A stretch of 27,877 nucleotides of DNA from a virus (IMGVR_UViG_3300027525_000029:1-27877), one strand, 5' to 3'; numbered from the stretch's first letter, positions 8,901-15,293 are shown. Notes: generated by a model from the sequence alone, not told the origin. Numbers and translations are program-made.

Positions 8901-11900
8901 GTATAGCTGGAACTATGTACACTTCAATTGCTGTTCCAACTGGAAAGCAACGTAAAGCATCTCCAGAAAAATTTGTTTCAGAACTTGAAAAAACAAAAGA
9001 TTCTGATCCTACACAGTATTCTATAAAGGAAGTATTTAAGAAAACTCCCGAATTATCCAAAATAGGCACAGAAAAACAGTACAGTGAATACATAGATACT
9101 GTATTCCCAAAAAGCAAAGTAAAAGATATTGTTTTTCACGGAGGAAATGCTGGTATAGAACAGTTTAGTAAAGAAAGGCTTGGCGAAAAAACACAAGCAG
9201 AATCCTCTAAAATGGGCTTCTTTTTTAGCGGAAATGAAGACGTATCTCTAACATATATTCAGAAAACATATTTAACTGAAGTTGGAAAGTTAAAATCTTT
9301 TATTGACGATTATAACAATAAAGTAAGTAAAGCAAAAGAAGAGTACGATGATAAATCTTCAGAGTATTTTAGATTGCTTAATGAGGCAGATAAAATTCTA
9401 AATAAGATTATAGACTTCATTAAAAAATTGACTAATCACGAATATGTTTCAAATAATAAAAAGCTAAAAAATGCTTTAGAAATTAAAAGAAAAAAATACG
9501 AGAATTTTGATATACTTGAAAGACAAAAATATAAAGAAGAAAAGAAGTTTATAAGAGAAAACATAAACATTAAAGACATAAATGACTTTTTTGATAATTA
9601 TAAAGTAGCTTCTTACAAAGAAGAAGGGAAAGAGCTTTACAGTGTTTTATTAGATATAAGAAACCCATTAAAAGTAGATTTTTCAAATGATCCAAGAGAC
9701 TCTGGAAATTATTATTCTAGTGAATTAAAGAAAGCTATAAATCAGAATAAAGATGGATCTATAATTGAAAATACATTTGATATAGGTGAATTTGTTTCTT
9801 CACGGGAGTTTTATACTGAAGGGAAAGGTTGGAACAAGATGGTTTCTAAAGATCAAAGCATATTTGACAAGTACACAGGAACGGACTATGTTGTTTTTGA
9901 ACCTGAACAAATTCATATACTTGGATCTAAAAAAGACGTAAAAGGTTTTAATGACTTTGTTAAGGAAACTCCTACCGCCAAGAAACCTGGTGTTAAGGAA
10001 AGAAAAGCTATATCTGCACACGAAGAAACTGGATTTATATCTACAGATTTTTGGGTAGATAACCTAAGAGGTAAGACTAAGTATTTAGACGATGTAGTTG
10101 AGAACATACTTGAATCAAGGGAAGAATTAAAAAAGGGAAGTGTTTCGTTAGGTAAAGTAACGAGAGCCTATCTTGTAACAATTGGATCTGTTGGCTCAAG
10201 AGGGTCTTACTATGAGAGTTGGAGTAAAAAAACAGGCTCAACGGTTGATGATATTTTTCTTGAAAAAGAAAAAGGTAGAGAATGGATAAGACCAGAGGGC
10301 GCAACAGCGGCATATCTGGTAACAAACGAGGGTAAAAAGCTTGTTAAAGATATTGGGAGCGGTGAAGCAACATATGATCAAGTAAAGAAATTGTTTGATT
10401 TTGCTGATTTCGGCTTATCTAATAAAAAAATAGAATATGTTATGGATGCTATTTCAAAGGGTGGTATTCAGTCATTTGAGGAATTATTAAACAAAAATAA
10501 AGGGAAAGATTTTAATCAAATATATTCTTCAGCAATTAAGAATCTACCAGGAATAGCTAAAGGTAAAACTGGATTTATAAATCAGTTTTTTGGGGTTTCA
10601 ACAAGAGGAGTTATTGACGCAAGACAATTAAATGCTTGGGCAGGTGGGTCAATGAAGCTTACAGATCCTCAAAAACAATTAAGAAAGAAGATTCAATCAA
10701 GCGATGCGTTAAAGTCTGAGTTATTAAACAGAATAGAAAAGGTAGGTTTAGACCTTGGATATAGTGAAGATATTGCAGCATACATAGCTCATCACGCAAT
10801 TTGGGATAAGGTTGCTAATACCATAACAAGTCATAAGGGTGAATATAAAGTTGTCTCTGGTAAGCAAAGAAAAGCCTCTGCCCCAGACCAAAAAGTTCGT
10901 GCAAGTATTGACTTTCAAAATAGATACGGAAAGTATTTCACAATAAGTAGAGACTTCAACAACGAGAAGCACCTGAACAACTACATAGACTTCATGGAGC
11001 GCAAGGGGAATAAAGAAGTTGGTACTAACACTTTCCCTATTGGTCTAAAAGAAAGAAAAGGCAAACCTGTAAAGTTCAGAAAGCCAAAGGTTAAATCAGC
11101 TCTTGAGACTTCAATTGATAAAAATGTTAAAGGAGGGATAGAAAAAGAAACTAAATCTTTGAAAACCGATTTAAAAAATGCACGTAGAAATTTTATTGAC
11201 TTTAGGGGAGATATAAAAGACCTTACAAAGACTCAAAAAGAACTTGAAGGGGTTTATGAAAGAATTATAACGTCTCTGGGGTCAAACGGTGTAGCAAAAC
11301 TATCCTTTGACAAGGCTTACGAACAGATATATGACGGTCTGGGTCCTAAACAGCGTGATGCTCTTGATAAAGTTATTATTGCAAGAAGAATTATTGCTGT
11401 AAACGAAAATAGGGCTGTAAACAATGTAGACGCAATTGAAGATTTATTTAACAATGTCCCTGAGTTTTTTAATAAAAAAGGGGGTGACTATGTAACGTCA
11501 TTTCAGCAAACAATGGTTGATATTTCAAACACTGTAAGCAATACCCCACTTGAAAAAGACACGATTATTGACGAGGCTCTAACGCTTATGTCTTTGATGC
11601 CAGTAATGTACACTGGAATTGAAAAGGCAGCTCAGGATAAGATACTAAAAGAGTTAAAAAAAGAGCTTAAAAGTAAATTGAAGTCTGAGAACGTAACATT
11701 CTCTGACGAAAAGGGTAATCCGCATGGTTTGAATGCTGCATACGAGCTTCTTGACGCTAAACGTGATGAGCTTGGAGATGAACTGTATGACAAAATAGAT
11801 AAGAGAGCTGATAAGTATTTTGAAAAATTTCAGGAAATGCTCGAACAAGACCTTGCAGATGGCATCGTGTCTCAAGATCAGTACAACGCCATGAAGGGTA

Positions 11901-14596
11901 TAGACTATTCTCCGAGAGTGTTCGTACAGTTTATATACGGTATTGATAATGAAATAATCAACAACGCAAGCGAGGCTGACAACGTAAACGGGGTACTTTC
12001 ATCTACTTTTGGTCTAAATAAAGACGCTATCAGAACACTTCGGGATGGGGTCAGGGACGATGACCTTGACGGTGTTTTCTTTAAAATGATAACAAACTCA
12101 GAGGTCCTGCTTGGAAACTATATCAACTCTAGGGAGCGTCTTAGAAAGATGAACGACCTGAACTCATACACCTTCGGTCAGTTGGCGGATCTTGAGCAAA
12201 AGTTCAGTGACTTGAAGTCAAAATCTAAACTTACAAAAGAGGAAAGAATTGAGTTTGAAACACTTAAAGAGACATTTGATGCCTTCTCAATAAAAAGAAA
12301 GAAGGGATACCTTCCAGTTAATTTCTACGAAGAGGGGGTTAAAAAGAAGTTCTATATCAGGGGTGACCTTTACTCTCAGTGGTACAATTTAAGACCAGAC
12401 CTAAGTATTAAACTAAATGCCGTAGACAAGGTACTTCACTCTCCAATCGGAATACTTAAGACATTTGCGACAGGAGTGTTATCCCCACTGTTCGGTATAA
12501 CAGCATCTGTAATTGACTTAACTCAGTTGATGGTATTCTCTGACGCTAAGGGATTTGGATTCGGTCCAGGTAAGATGAAATCTTTAACAGGTGAAATGAT
12601 CCCTGTAAAAGCTGCTCAGATTGCAAAGGACCTTGTTGGTGTTCCGTTTTTCCAAAAGGGTGTTATAACAAGCATACTACAGGAGGACGAGTTGTTCGTT
12701 GAGGCTGTAAACGAGGGTATAATGATGGACTTCCTCTACACTCAGGGGAACATGAACATAGTTAAATCTATGCTTAAAACGGGTATAGAGACAGCACTTG
12801 AAAAAACAGAGTTAGGATTCGGTGGATATATTAAGAGCAAAAAGGCGTTGCTAAAACTTGCAGAGCTAACTCTTATTTTTAATAAAATGGCTGAACTTGC
12901 GCCAAGACTTGTGGCATACCAGAGAACAAGAGACTTTGAGTACGCCAAAGTAGATAAGATGCTTAAGGACGATTCTATATCTAAAGAGGAGGCGGAACAG
13001 ATGAGAAAGAATGCAAGGGTCAAGGCTGCTGCAATTGCAAGAGAGCTTATGAACTTTGCAGAGGGTGGCGAGGTTACTAAAGGCTTTGTAGACAGGTACT
13101 CAATCTACTTCAACCCAGCCATGCAGGGTACTGTAACTGCCGCAAGACAGGCTAAGGAAAACCCTATAAGAACAACGTCTAGGGCTGCTCAGACAGCGGC
13201 AATGTTTTCTGGAGTGGTGTTGGGGTTAGGGCTTGCGCTACCAGCGATGCTTAAGGATGATGACGATGACAAGGAAATAAATGAAATTATCAAAGAAACA
13301 AGAGATAACGCCTCCCCTTATATAAAAGAAAAATACTTTCTTATACCAACTGGTAAGAAAGATGAGGACGGTAACTACACCAGCATCAGGCTGAAGAAGC
13401 ATCCTCAAATGGTTCCGTTCTACGAGTTGTTTGAGATAGGCTACGACAACTACCTTAACGGAGATGACGCTACGGCTGCTGTAAGTAAAGAAAATGCACT
13501 TAGAATACTCCACGTATTCTTTGACAATGCACTTCCTGTGAATGTATTCCCCGTTGACAAGGAAGGAAATTGGAGGGGTAAGACAATACTTGCAGAACCA
13601 TTCCAAAGAAACCCAATGCTTGGAGGTGGGTTGGAGCTTATTACGGGATACGACATTTACAGGAACAAGATGATTGAGCCTCAAACATTCAACAATAAGA
13701 ATGCTGATCAGGCTGTTAAGGGACTTTTAAACCCCTATACAGAGGACTTCTACAAGTCATTTGCACTTGAAATGCAGGACGCAACTGGCGCATCCCTTTC
13801 CCCAGCAGAGTACAAACATTTTGTTGAAAGGATGATTACAAACCCAAGAAACAACATCTACGTGGCTACTGGGTATGCGTTACTTAACCAGGCTTCAGAC
13901 CTAGATATAAGTAAAAAAGACAAATCATTCTTTGAGGACGCTTTTAGCATGGTGTCAAAGAAACTTATCTACTCTTCGGCTTCAAAAAAGGGCATATCAA
14001 AGACTAAGGATTCAGAGTTTATGGATGATTATAGAGCCATCGACAACAAAACTTCCCTAATAAGGGAAAGCGCAAGAAAGATTGCTCAGGAAGTAACAAA
14101 AGAGGGTGGTCTTATTAAGATTAGAAGTGACGAAGAAAGAAAGGTTATGCTGAAGGAGGCTTTTGATAAGTTTGAAGAGACTCTTAAGGTGGTTGCTGAA
14201 ACCTACCCAGAGATGGAAATGGACCCTGAAGTTACGGCTAACGAATGGGCTTCTTACCTAGCAAATAAAATTGTCCTTGAGGCAATACCAGTAGATGAGC
14301 TTAACATGAGAAAATATCAGGAAATACTTTCAGAGCCTTACGGTCAATATAAATACCAGAAACAGGCACTTCTTTTCGCACACGAGTTTACAAAAAATGG
14401 CGTAATGATAAACCCAACTTCAGAAGATTTCATTCTTATTTTAGATCAAATGGATAAGATTGCTAAGAATAGCAATAAAAATTTTATGGCTAATGAATTT
14501 TCTACTGAGTATATGTATCTGTATGGTCAAAAAACTGGAACAATTACAACTGAATCTCAAATTAATAAGGCGATGAAGAAGTATCGCATGAAATAA
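2978..14596 (+). CDS. Giant polyvalent virion/ejection protein (metallopeptidase, ART-like, LPD38-like)
   Basis: One uninterrupted 3,872-codon frame starts at ATG 2978, 9 bp after the previous stop. Domains in order: tandem N-terminal module (5-81); Q/P/T linker (about 85-110); long helical, coiled-coil-rich region (about 110-780); hydrophobic Gly/Ala-rich region (791-985); a further helical and acidic region ending near 1330; zincin-like peptidase (about 1375-1560, HEMIH at 1425-1429); unassigned module (1601-1988); ADP-ribosyltransferase-like domain (about 2040-2335); unassigned module (2347-2627); small module (about 2640-2688); helical region; LPD38-like domain (about 3150-3430); helical C-terminus. 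Polyvalent proteins of phages and plasmids carry enzymes and effectors into the recipient cell. The position last in a gp14/gp15/gp16-like series supports ejection with DNA. N4-type virion RNA polymerase has similar size, but I found no T7-RNAP-like motifs. Peptides resembling GKQRKAS recur between modules. Confidence 0.85.
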   Translation: MDEKYTYNGKEYSRADLEAKYGDKVDDAISKFGFELVQKSDKSDSDKEQVYSYGGVDYTQSQLNDKYGDKVNQAIEKFGIKKKDSTQPVQTQPAQTQPVQAQEAATQEGPLLGLGAVSEQATISPSVGVDESELLGKSSFDDLKESIQNPLVKSQERARRQQAEPESSLNVLRTEKFVPYTEENLEDEEYKNWKSTLPENLQQETEEYDLYGAYKSGMQPVEVAPGEYHMSSRDPKTGKILKSEDHETFSESVIEDDKLGYVTYKSNDGNIYSKKQYEIDIAGDAKEIFRVDDTGAIVKESVAGGKDPVSDVQRGADKRKLDLEIDTQSLLTLGDNLFDEEYMSSNNVIDKYAPKEITRKGATGGPGGLQVYEETVRDQEKEDRYNHALNEAKKSILQEKIYGLTEAGETFIDDAESDIDKSMNSFLESVKYADGAGKEYRSTFDKLMTPKLVKKKSENIYEMLLPDHVAGAEMMLEESIHEWVESNSEDMGISDEAKKMAKSRIKDEYKERKRLEEAANSVAKETGLDIDEVISDGKKIVQEIDSYEKQLKSIYIPYEVKAKKAQQRMTLEFEQVQDRVVDRISNSQEYKDLISEYQTKVNSGEITAEEANSAVSQKTNIMLSGSPEAVELQRKYKGVLSSYDSELKKKTEAIYGDIESSLNELKGLSTKDENYRKKLLAKIKEMHKAEQSEIDSDYKKLSFGGLSATDSDTKLSRAMYSGLGDMVSGLAGGIEYKFGETELTRKLTSINNQLKSDNPMIDIGEFGFKEFFEDPFNEDWWATRVAPSAPMTFSLMVPGLGVGAGSAALATRIGLTGLSRALVAGTVSGVGMRASESFTEAGLHYYDMIERGESVKYASKEAAKTYSENMNLLGLDVLEMTTFFLPAASRAVTLGKFIAQVPLNMAEELIQEGLPAQELAYNRYLKGDLTPKEIADGVSEYEKVFSGGTFSDMYNFLQTPQGQEVALIGGIYGGAFGGASLPGDIKRVNSQRKLNNFLNEEIVKYSSTEITKTSGSYRINPETNELELVAESKPLEFGRGGVVRGPNETMQEAKNRRIWQLKATLDEMQMKGLINEDDAKLGKKQVDFAFGVADQMPVNLPLVTRGQLLQKLTEIRDLEEGLEGMTNETLIDAQKKKISKLKKESEEIIGGTAQGYFINNVSVTKEQFDKISSNSKFAEGVINGDINVTIMNDADTQKGFAEKIEGYKTGKEELKVLDKNERIEKALAILEPIASAREELTADQLTEVSEILGEELAGELISDQISKAPDAVELYNLLDDNKVKIDDTQVTEQEGVGTEEQVGEERAGQVQEPEVSQEEGATDPVLQEEVEDATEEIVEGIKSKVNQSKDDAKTKRRKRKALGAVSNILNFKSNILPDTKVKVHETDESYRAATGVDGPGVYDATNDTIHINLAHKEAGDETVYHEMIHPIIYSAVKNETEARILTQRMVEGIVRSSGGNKAIVDKLKGWLEQYESAERPEETIAEVASIIASEFKNLGVSAKNIIKDYINRMARKFGGKNLFRAVSKDADVVKVLNRLSEAMRAGEAITAEDLTSGDFSIVLNQEKTSDLFDMSLEEMSEEYGSEPGGIIGGGLKQRISGMNNLKDSSFNTSYNYGTKLNMPEPRTVESVIEESGGAAIFINSDGTGVFVSKDGKNLQGGWRYLYFDENISKDVGFAATSGQHVNTFYDKAERIINYRDSKFPKQKGKPIATFVTIQNAESMLGEWYAGEFFMEGIDKAITNGKIEGGLDGARSLLIEAAEKINKNGSKEFIELVNSKSFETKKGRLEIAKKLASKDFSFGFRSDFFNSISPLKTISKLNTELKKALRDVNHGRVDFYDTYTDEVLLEKLKNSNYNEKSIGGITLGGFFTDLSKSKKEFFDNRTSGLNHEMFNESFTSNGKTFLLDGGYNVNEMFPEMSFPTKNGYELYNKENNTNYSKEDAKKSPEIQFEISKFLLNKKEPFKNKLLANPFTSIAGTMYTSIAVPTGKQRKASPEKFVSELEKTKDSDPTQYSIKEVFKKTPELSKIGTEKQYSEYIDTVFPKSKVKDIVFHGGNAGIEQFSKERLGEKTQAESSKMGFFFSGNEDVSLTYIQKTYLTEVGKLKSFIDDYNNKVSKAKEEYDDKSSEYFRLLNEADKILNKIIDFIKKLTNHEYVSNNKKLKNALEIKRKKYENFDILERQKYKEEKKFIRENINIKDINDFFDNYKVASYKEEGKELYSVLLDIRNPLKVDFSNDPRDSGNYYSSELKKAINQNKDGSIIENTFDIGEFVSSREFYTEGKGWNKMVSKDQSIFDKYTGTDYVVFEPEQIHILGSKKDVKGFNDFVKETPTAKKPGVKERKAISAHEETGFISTDFWVDNLRGKTKYLDDVVENILESREELKKGSVSLGKVTRAYLVTIGSVGSRGSYYESWSKKTGSTVDDIFLEKEKGREWIRPEGATAAYLVTNEGKKLVKDIGSGEATYDQVKKLFDFADFGLSNKKIEYVMDAISKGGIQSFEELLNKNKGKDFNQIYSSAIKNLPGIAKGKTGFINQFFGVSTRGVIDARQLNAWAGGSMKLTDPQKQLRKKIQSSDALKSELLNRIEKVGLDLGYSEDIAAYIAHHAIWDKVANTITSHKGEYKVVSGKQRKASAPDQKVRASIDFQNRYGKYFTISRDFNNEKHLNNYIDFMERKGNKEVGTNTFPIGLKERKGKPVKFRKPKVKSALETSIDKNVKGGIEKETKSLKTDLKNARRNFIDFRGDIKDLTKTQKELEGVYERIITSLGSNGVAKLSFDKAYEQIYDGLGPKQRDALDKVIIARRIIAVNENRAVNNVDAIEDLFNNVPEFFNKKGGDYVTSFQQTMVDISNTVSNTPLEKDTIIDEALTLMSLMPVMYTGIEKAAQDKILKELKKELKSKLKSENVTFSDEKGNPHGLNAAYELLDAKRDELGDELYDKIDKRADKYFEKFQEMLEQDLADGIVSQDQYNAMKGIDYSPRVFVQFIYGIDNEIINNASEADNVNGVLSSTFGLNKDAIRTLRDGVRDDDLDGVFFKMITNSEVLLGNYINSRERLRKMNDLNSYTFGQLADLEQKFSDLKSKSKLTKEERIEFETLKETFDAFSIKRKKGYLPVNFYEEGVKKKFYIRGDLYSQWYNLRPDLSIKLNAVDKVLHSPIGILKTFATGVLSPLFGITASVIDLTQLMVFSDAKGFGFGPGKMKSLTGEMIPVKAAQIAKDLVGVPFFQKGVITSILQEDELFVEAVNEGIMMDFLYTQGNMNIVKSMLKTGIETALEKTELGFGGYIKSKKALLKLAELTLIFNKMAELAPRLVAYQRTRDFEYAKVDKMLKDDSISKEEAEQMRKNARVKAAAIARELMNFAEGGEVTKGFVDRYSIYFNPAMQGTVTAARQAKENPIRTTSRAAQTAAMFSGVVLGLGLALPAMLKDDDDDKEINEIIKETRDNASPYIKEKYFLIPTGKKDEDGNYTSIRLKKHPQMVPFYELFEIGYDNYLNGDDATAAVSKENALRILHVFFDNALPVNVFPVDKEGNWRGKTILAEPFQRNPMLGGGLELITGYDIYRNKMIEPQTFNNKNADQAVKGLLNPYTEDFYKSFALEMQDATGASLSPAEYKHFVERMITNPRNNIYVATGYALLNQASDLDISKKDKSFFEDAFSMVSKKLIYSSASKKGISKTKDSEFMDDYRAIDNKTSLIRESARKIAQEVTKEGGLIKIRSDEERKVMLKEAFDKFEETLKVVAETYPEMEMDPEVTANEWASYLANKIVLEAIPVDELNMRKYQEILSEPYGQYKYQKQALLFAHEFTKNGVMINPTSEDFILILDQMDKIAKNSNKNFMANEFSTEYMYLYGQKTGTITTESQINKAMKKYRMK
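2990..3220 (+). repeat. Two tandem copies of a 31-aa N-terminal module (residues 5-35 and 51-81)
   Basis: Both copies follow Y-[TS]-Y-x-G-x-[ED]-Y-[ST]-x(4)-L-x-x-K-Y-G-D-K-V-x-x-A-I-x-K-F-G with a 46-residue period. The amino acids match far better than the DNA, so this is an old duplication kept by selection. The pattern looks like a small strand-helix fold, possibly for docking in the virion. That role is inferred. Confidence 0.8.
3217..3226 (+). repeat. A10 tract inside the giant gene
   Basis: Ten A (ATA AAA AAA AAA GAT) encode I-K-K-K-D at the end of the second N-terminal module. A-tracts of this length are known sites of transcriptional slippage, so a minority of short N-terminal products is possible. 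No extended shifted frame was recognised after it. Confidence 0.85.
3233..3277 (+). repeat. Three 15-bp tandem repeats encoding TQPxQ units
   Basis: Units at 3233-3247, 3248-3262 and 3263-3277. The first and third are identical (ACACAACCAGTTCAG) and the middle one differs at its end. They encode a Q/P/T linker after the N-terminal modules, a typical flexible tether prone to copy-number change. Confidence 0.85.
5348..5932 (+). other. Hydrophobic Gly/Ala-rich, possibly membrane-active region of the giant protein (residues 791-985)
   Basis: Contains long uncharged stretches such as FSLMVPGLGVGAGSAALA (about 793-810), GLTGLSRALVAGTVSGVG (about 815-832), ALIGGIYGGAFGGASLPG (about 966-983) and a hydrophobic helix near 880-895. 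The Gly-zipper-like spacing suggests helices able to enter a membrane. By analogy with gp16-type ejection proteins it could help form the conduit across the inner membrane. This is inference from composition. Confidence 0.5.
7100..7657 (+). other. Zincin-like metallopeptidase domain in the giant protein
   Basis: HEMIH at residues 1425-1429 follows a strand-rich run (GVYDATNDTIHINLA) that is typical of the edge strand before the active helix in gluzincin-type peptidases found in polyvalent proteins. E1486 in E-E-T-I-A-E-V lies about 60 residues downstream and is a candidate third zinc ligand. The catalytic base would be E1426. Possible roles are processing of the giant protein itself, of other virion proteins, or of host targets. 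Confidence 0.7.
7778..8941 (+). other. Unassigned module of the giant protein (residues 1601-1988)
   Basis: Lies between the first and second junction peptides. It has mixed alpha/beta character, with a strand-like start (GGAAIFINSDGTGVFVS, about 1631-1647), a motif G-K-P-I-A-T-F-V-T-I near 1708-1717 and many Lys/Asn residues. The DNA is clearly more AT-rich than upstream. I do not recognise a family. It resembles stand-alone modules seen in other phage polyvalent proteins in being bounded by linker peptides. Confidence 0.45.
9095..9982 (+). other. ADP-ribosyltransferase-like domain (ART-PolyVal type) in the giant protein
   Basis: Three landmarks of the ART-PolyVal family are visible in order: V-F-H-G-G (H2054) followed by an I-E-Q-F strand; G-F-F-F-S-G-N (2080-2086) where family members usually have GfYFt; and a final D-Y-V-V-F-E-P-E-Q-I-H-I-L (2303-2315). 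A strand Y-S-V-L-L-D-I-R-N-P-L precedes the last. A long Lys/Glu coiled-coil insert (about 2098-2200) separates the second and third parts, and H-G-G replaces the more usual H-G-T. Such domains transfer ADP-ribose from NAD to host targets. Activity here is not certain because the Tyr of the second motif is Phe. Confidence 0.7.
10016..10858 (+). other. Unassigned module of the giant protein (residues 2347-2627)
   Basis: Lies between the third and fourth junction peptides. It contains A-Y-L-V-T-I-G-S-V-G-S-R-G-S-Y-Y-E-S-W (about 2395-2413), a segment L-P-G-I-A-K-G-K-T-G-F that faintly recalls a helix-hairpin-helix, R-G-V-I-D-A-R-Q-L-N-A-W (about 2546-2557) and A-Y-I-A-H-H-A-I-W-D (about 2602-2611). 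Conserved-looking R, D, H and W suggest an enzyme or nucleic-acid-binding fold, but I cannot assign it. Confidence 0.4.
10895..11041 (+). other. Small module between the last two junction peptides (residues 2640-2688)
   Basis: About 50 residues with Y-G-K-Y-F-T-I-S-R-D-F and H-L-N-N-Y-I-D-F-M-E-R-K-G (about 2646-2672). It is short, with an aromatic strand followed by a helix. It is compact enough to be a single folded unit and is flanked on both sides by K-Q/E-R-K peptides. Function unknown. Confidence 0.4.
12425..13267 (+). other. LPD38-like domain near the C-terminus of the giant protein
   Basis: Residues about 3150-3430 show the series I recall for large polyvalent protein-associated domain 38: a start S-P-I-G-I-L-K-T-F with a hydrophobic helix, E-L-A-P-R-L-V-A-Y (the E..PR-a-y motif), A-A-A-I-A-R-E-L-M-N-F, then I-Y-F-N-P-A-M-Q-G-T and a final hydrophobic helix G-V-V-L-G-L-G-L-A-L-P-A-M-L followed by acidic DDDDD. 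LPD38 is found at the ends of giant phage and mobile-element proteins and is thought to act in membrane passage or delivery. Confidence 0.65.
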
Positions 14597-14635
14597 CGCT
14601 CCTGACACACACAATGTTATATCCTCAAAATTCCG

Positions 14636-14643
14636 TACCTTTG
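14636..14643 (+). promoter_or_regulatory. Bacteroidota-type -7 element TACCTTTG
   Basis: An exact TAnnTTTG match in the 51-bp gap after the giant gene. It lies only 4 bp before the ATG at 14,648, so transcripts from it would be nearly leaderless. It also forms part of a 6-bp inverted repeat, CTCAAA (14,624-14,629) and TTTGAG (14,640-14,645). No TTG was found 19-21 bp upstream. Confidence 0.45.
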
Positions 14644-14647
14644 AGAT

Positions 14648-15004
14648 ATGCCAAAGGATGCGTGTTATAAAAAAGTCAAGGCGAAGTACAAAGTATTCCC
14701 AAGCGCACGAGCATCTCAGGCTATTGCCAAATGTCGAAAGGCAAGCGGCACAGTTAAAAAGGGCAAGAAGGGGGCGAGCTTAAAAAGGTGGGCAAAGGAA
14801 AAATGGGTTGATACCCGAACAGGTAAGGCTTGTGGTTCTGGCGGTAAGAACGAGTATTGCAGACCTACCAAGCGTGTTTCTAAGAAGACTCCGAAGACTA
14901 AATCGGAAATGTCTAAATCGGAACTCGCAAGAAAGAAGAGGGAGAAGGCTAAGAAGGGTATGGGTAAACGAGTAAAAGCTGTAAAGCGTGGCAGAAAAAA
15001 GTAA
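14648..15004 (+). CDS. Small basic conserved phage protein (DUF5872-like)
   Basis: A 118-aa, very Lys/Arg-rich protein. The start M-P-K-D-A-C-Y-K-K-V-K-A-K-Y-K-V-F-P-S-A and the central E-K-W-V-D-T-x-T-G-K-A-C-G and C-R-P-T-K-R-V-x-K-K-T-P-K-T are the pattern I know from a conserved phage family annotated DUF5872, in which the N-terminal Met is part of the conserved block. This supports the ATG at 14,648 even though a promoter-like element ends 4 bp before it. Function is unknown. The charge suggests binding to DNA or to acidic virion surfaces. It begins a run of three basic genes and overlaps the next by 17 bp. Confidence 0.7.
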   Translation: MPKDACYKKVKAKYKVFPSARASQAIAKCRKASGTVKKGKKGASLKRWAKEKWVDTRTGKACGSGGKNEYCRPTKRVSKKTPKTKSEMSKSELARKKREKAKKGMGKRVKAVKRGRKK

Positions 15005-15293
15005 ACATAGCAGAGCGAAAGCTACTATGAAGCGTTTGGGGATTAGTGGCTTCAATAAGCCTAAGAGAACCCCGTCTAACGATAAAAAAAGCCACATAGT
15101 AATGGCTAAAGAGGGCGATAAGACCAAGCTAATCCGTTTTGGAGAGCAGGGTGCATCAACTGCTGGCAAGCCTAAGAAGGGTGAGTCAGAGAAAATGAAG
15201 AAGAAACGTGCGAGTTTTAAAGCTCGTCACGGAAAGAATATTAAAAAAGGCAAAATGTCTGCTGCGTGGTGGGCTGATAAATATAAATGGTAA
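14988..15293 (+). CDS. Small basic conserved phage protein of unknown function
   Basis: A 101-aa protein starting at GTG 14,988 inside the 3' end of the previous gene. The second half, K-L-I-R-F-G-E-Q-G-A-S-T-A-G then S-F-K-A-R-H-G-K-N-I-K-K-G-K-M-S-A-A, matches a block I have seen in many phages next to structural genes (IRFGQQG...KARH...GKMSAAYWA). The conserved C-terminus W-W-A-D-K-Y-K-W ends at the stop. No enzymatic role is known to me. It probably works with its neighbour, given the overlap and similar charge. An in-frame ATG at 15,027 is possible but would remove conserved-looking sequence. Confidence 0.7.
   Translation: MAEKSKHSRAKATMKRLGISGFNKPKRTPSNDKKSHIVMAKEGDKTKLIRFGEQGASTAGKPKKGESEKMKKKRASFKARHGKNIKKGKMSAAWWADKYKW

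Larger units (their letters stand above)
7757..11062 (+). repeat. Five copies of a G-x-[KQ]-x-R-[KI] inter-module peptide
   Basis: GLKQRIS at residues 1594-1600 (7757-7777), GKQRKAS at 1989-1995 (8942-8962), GVKERKAIS at 2338-2346 (9989-10015), GKQRKAS at 2628-2634 (10859-10879), GLKERKG at 2689-2695 (11042-11062). Two copies are identical over seven residues. Each sits where one module ends and another begins. I searched by eye, so weaker copies may exist. Possible meanings are linker remnants of domain shuffling or protease cleavage sites. Confidence 0.75.

Noticed and set aside
13238-13684. Leftward open frame of 148 codons opposite the giant gene
   Set aside because: Shadow frame in the antisense of a well-supported coding region, with a hydrophobic, low-complexity translation and no recognisable family.
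2978-14596. Giant protein as an N4-type virion RNA polymerase
   Set aside because: Size is similar (N4 vRNAP is about 3,500 aa), but I could not find T7-like polymerase motifs, while peptidase, ART-like and LPD38-like segments are visible.
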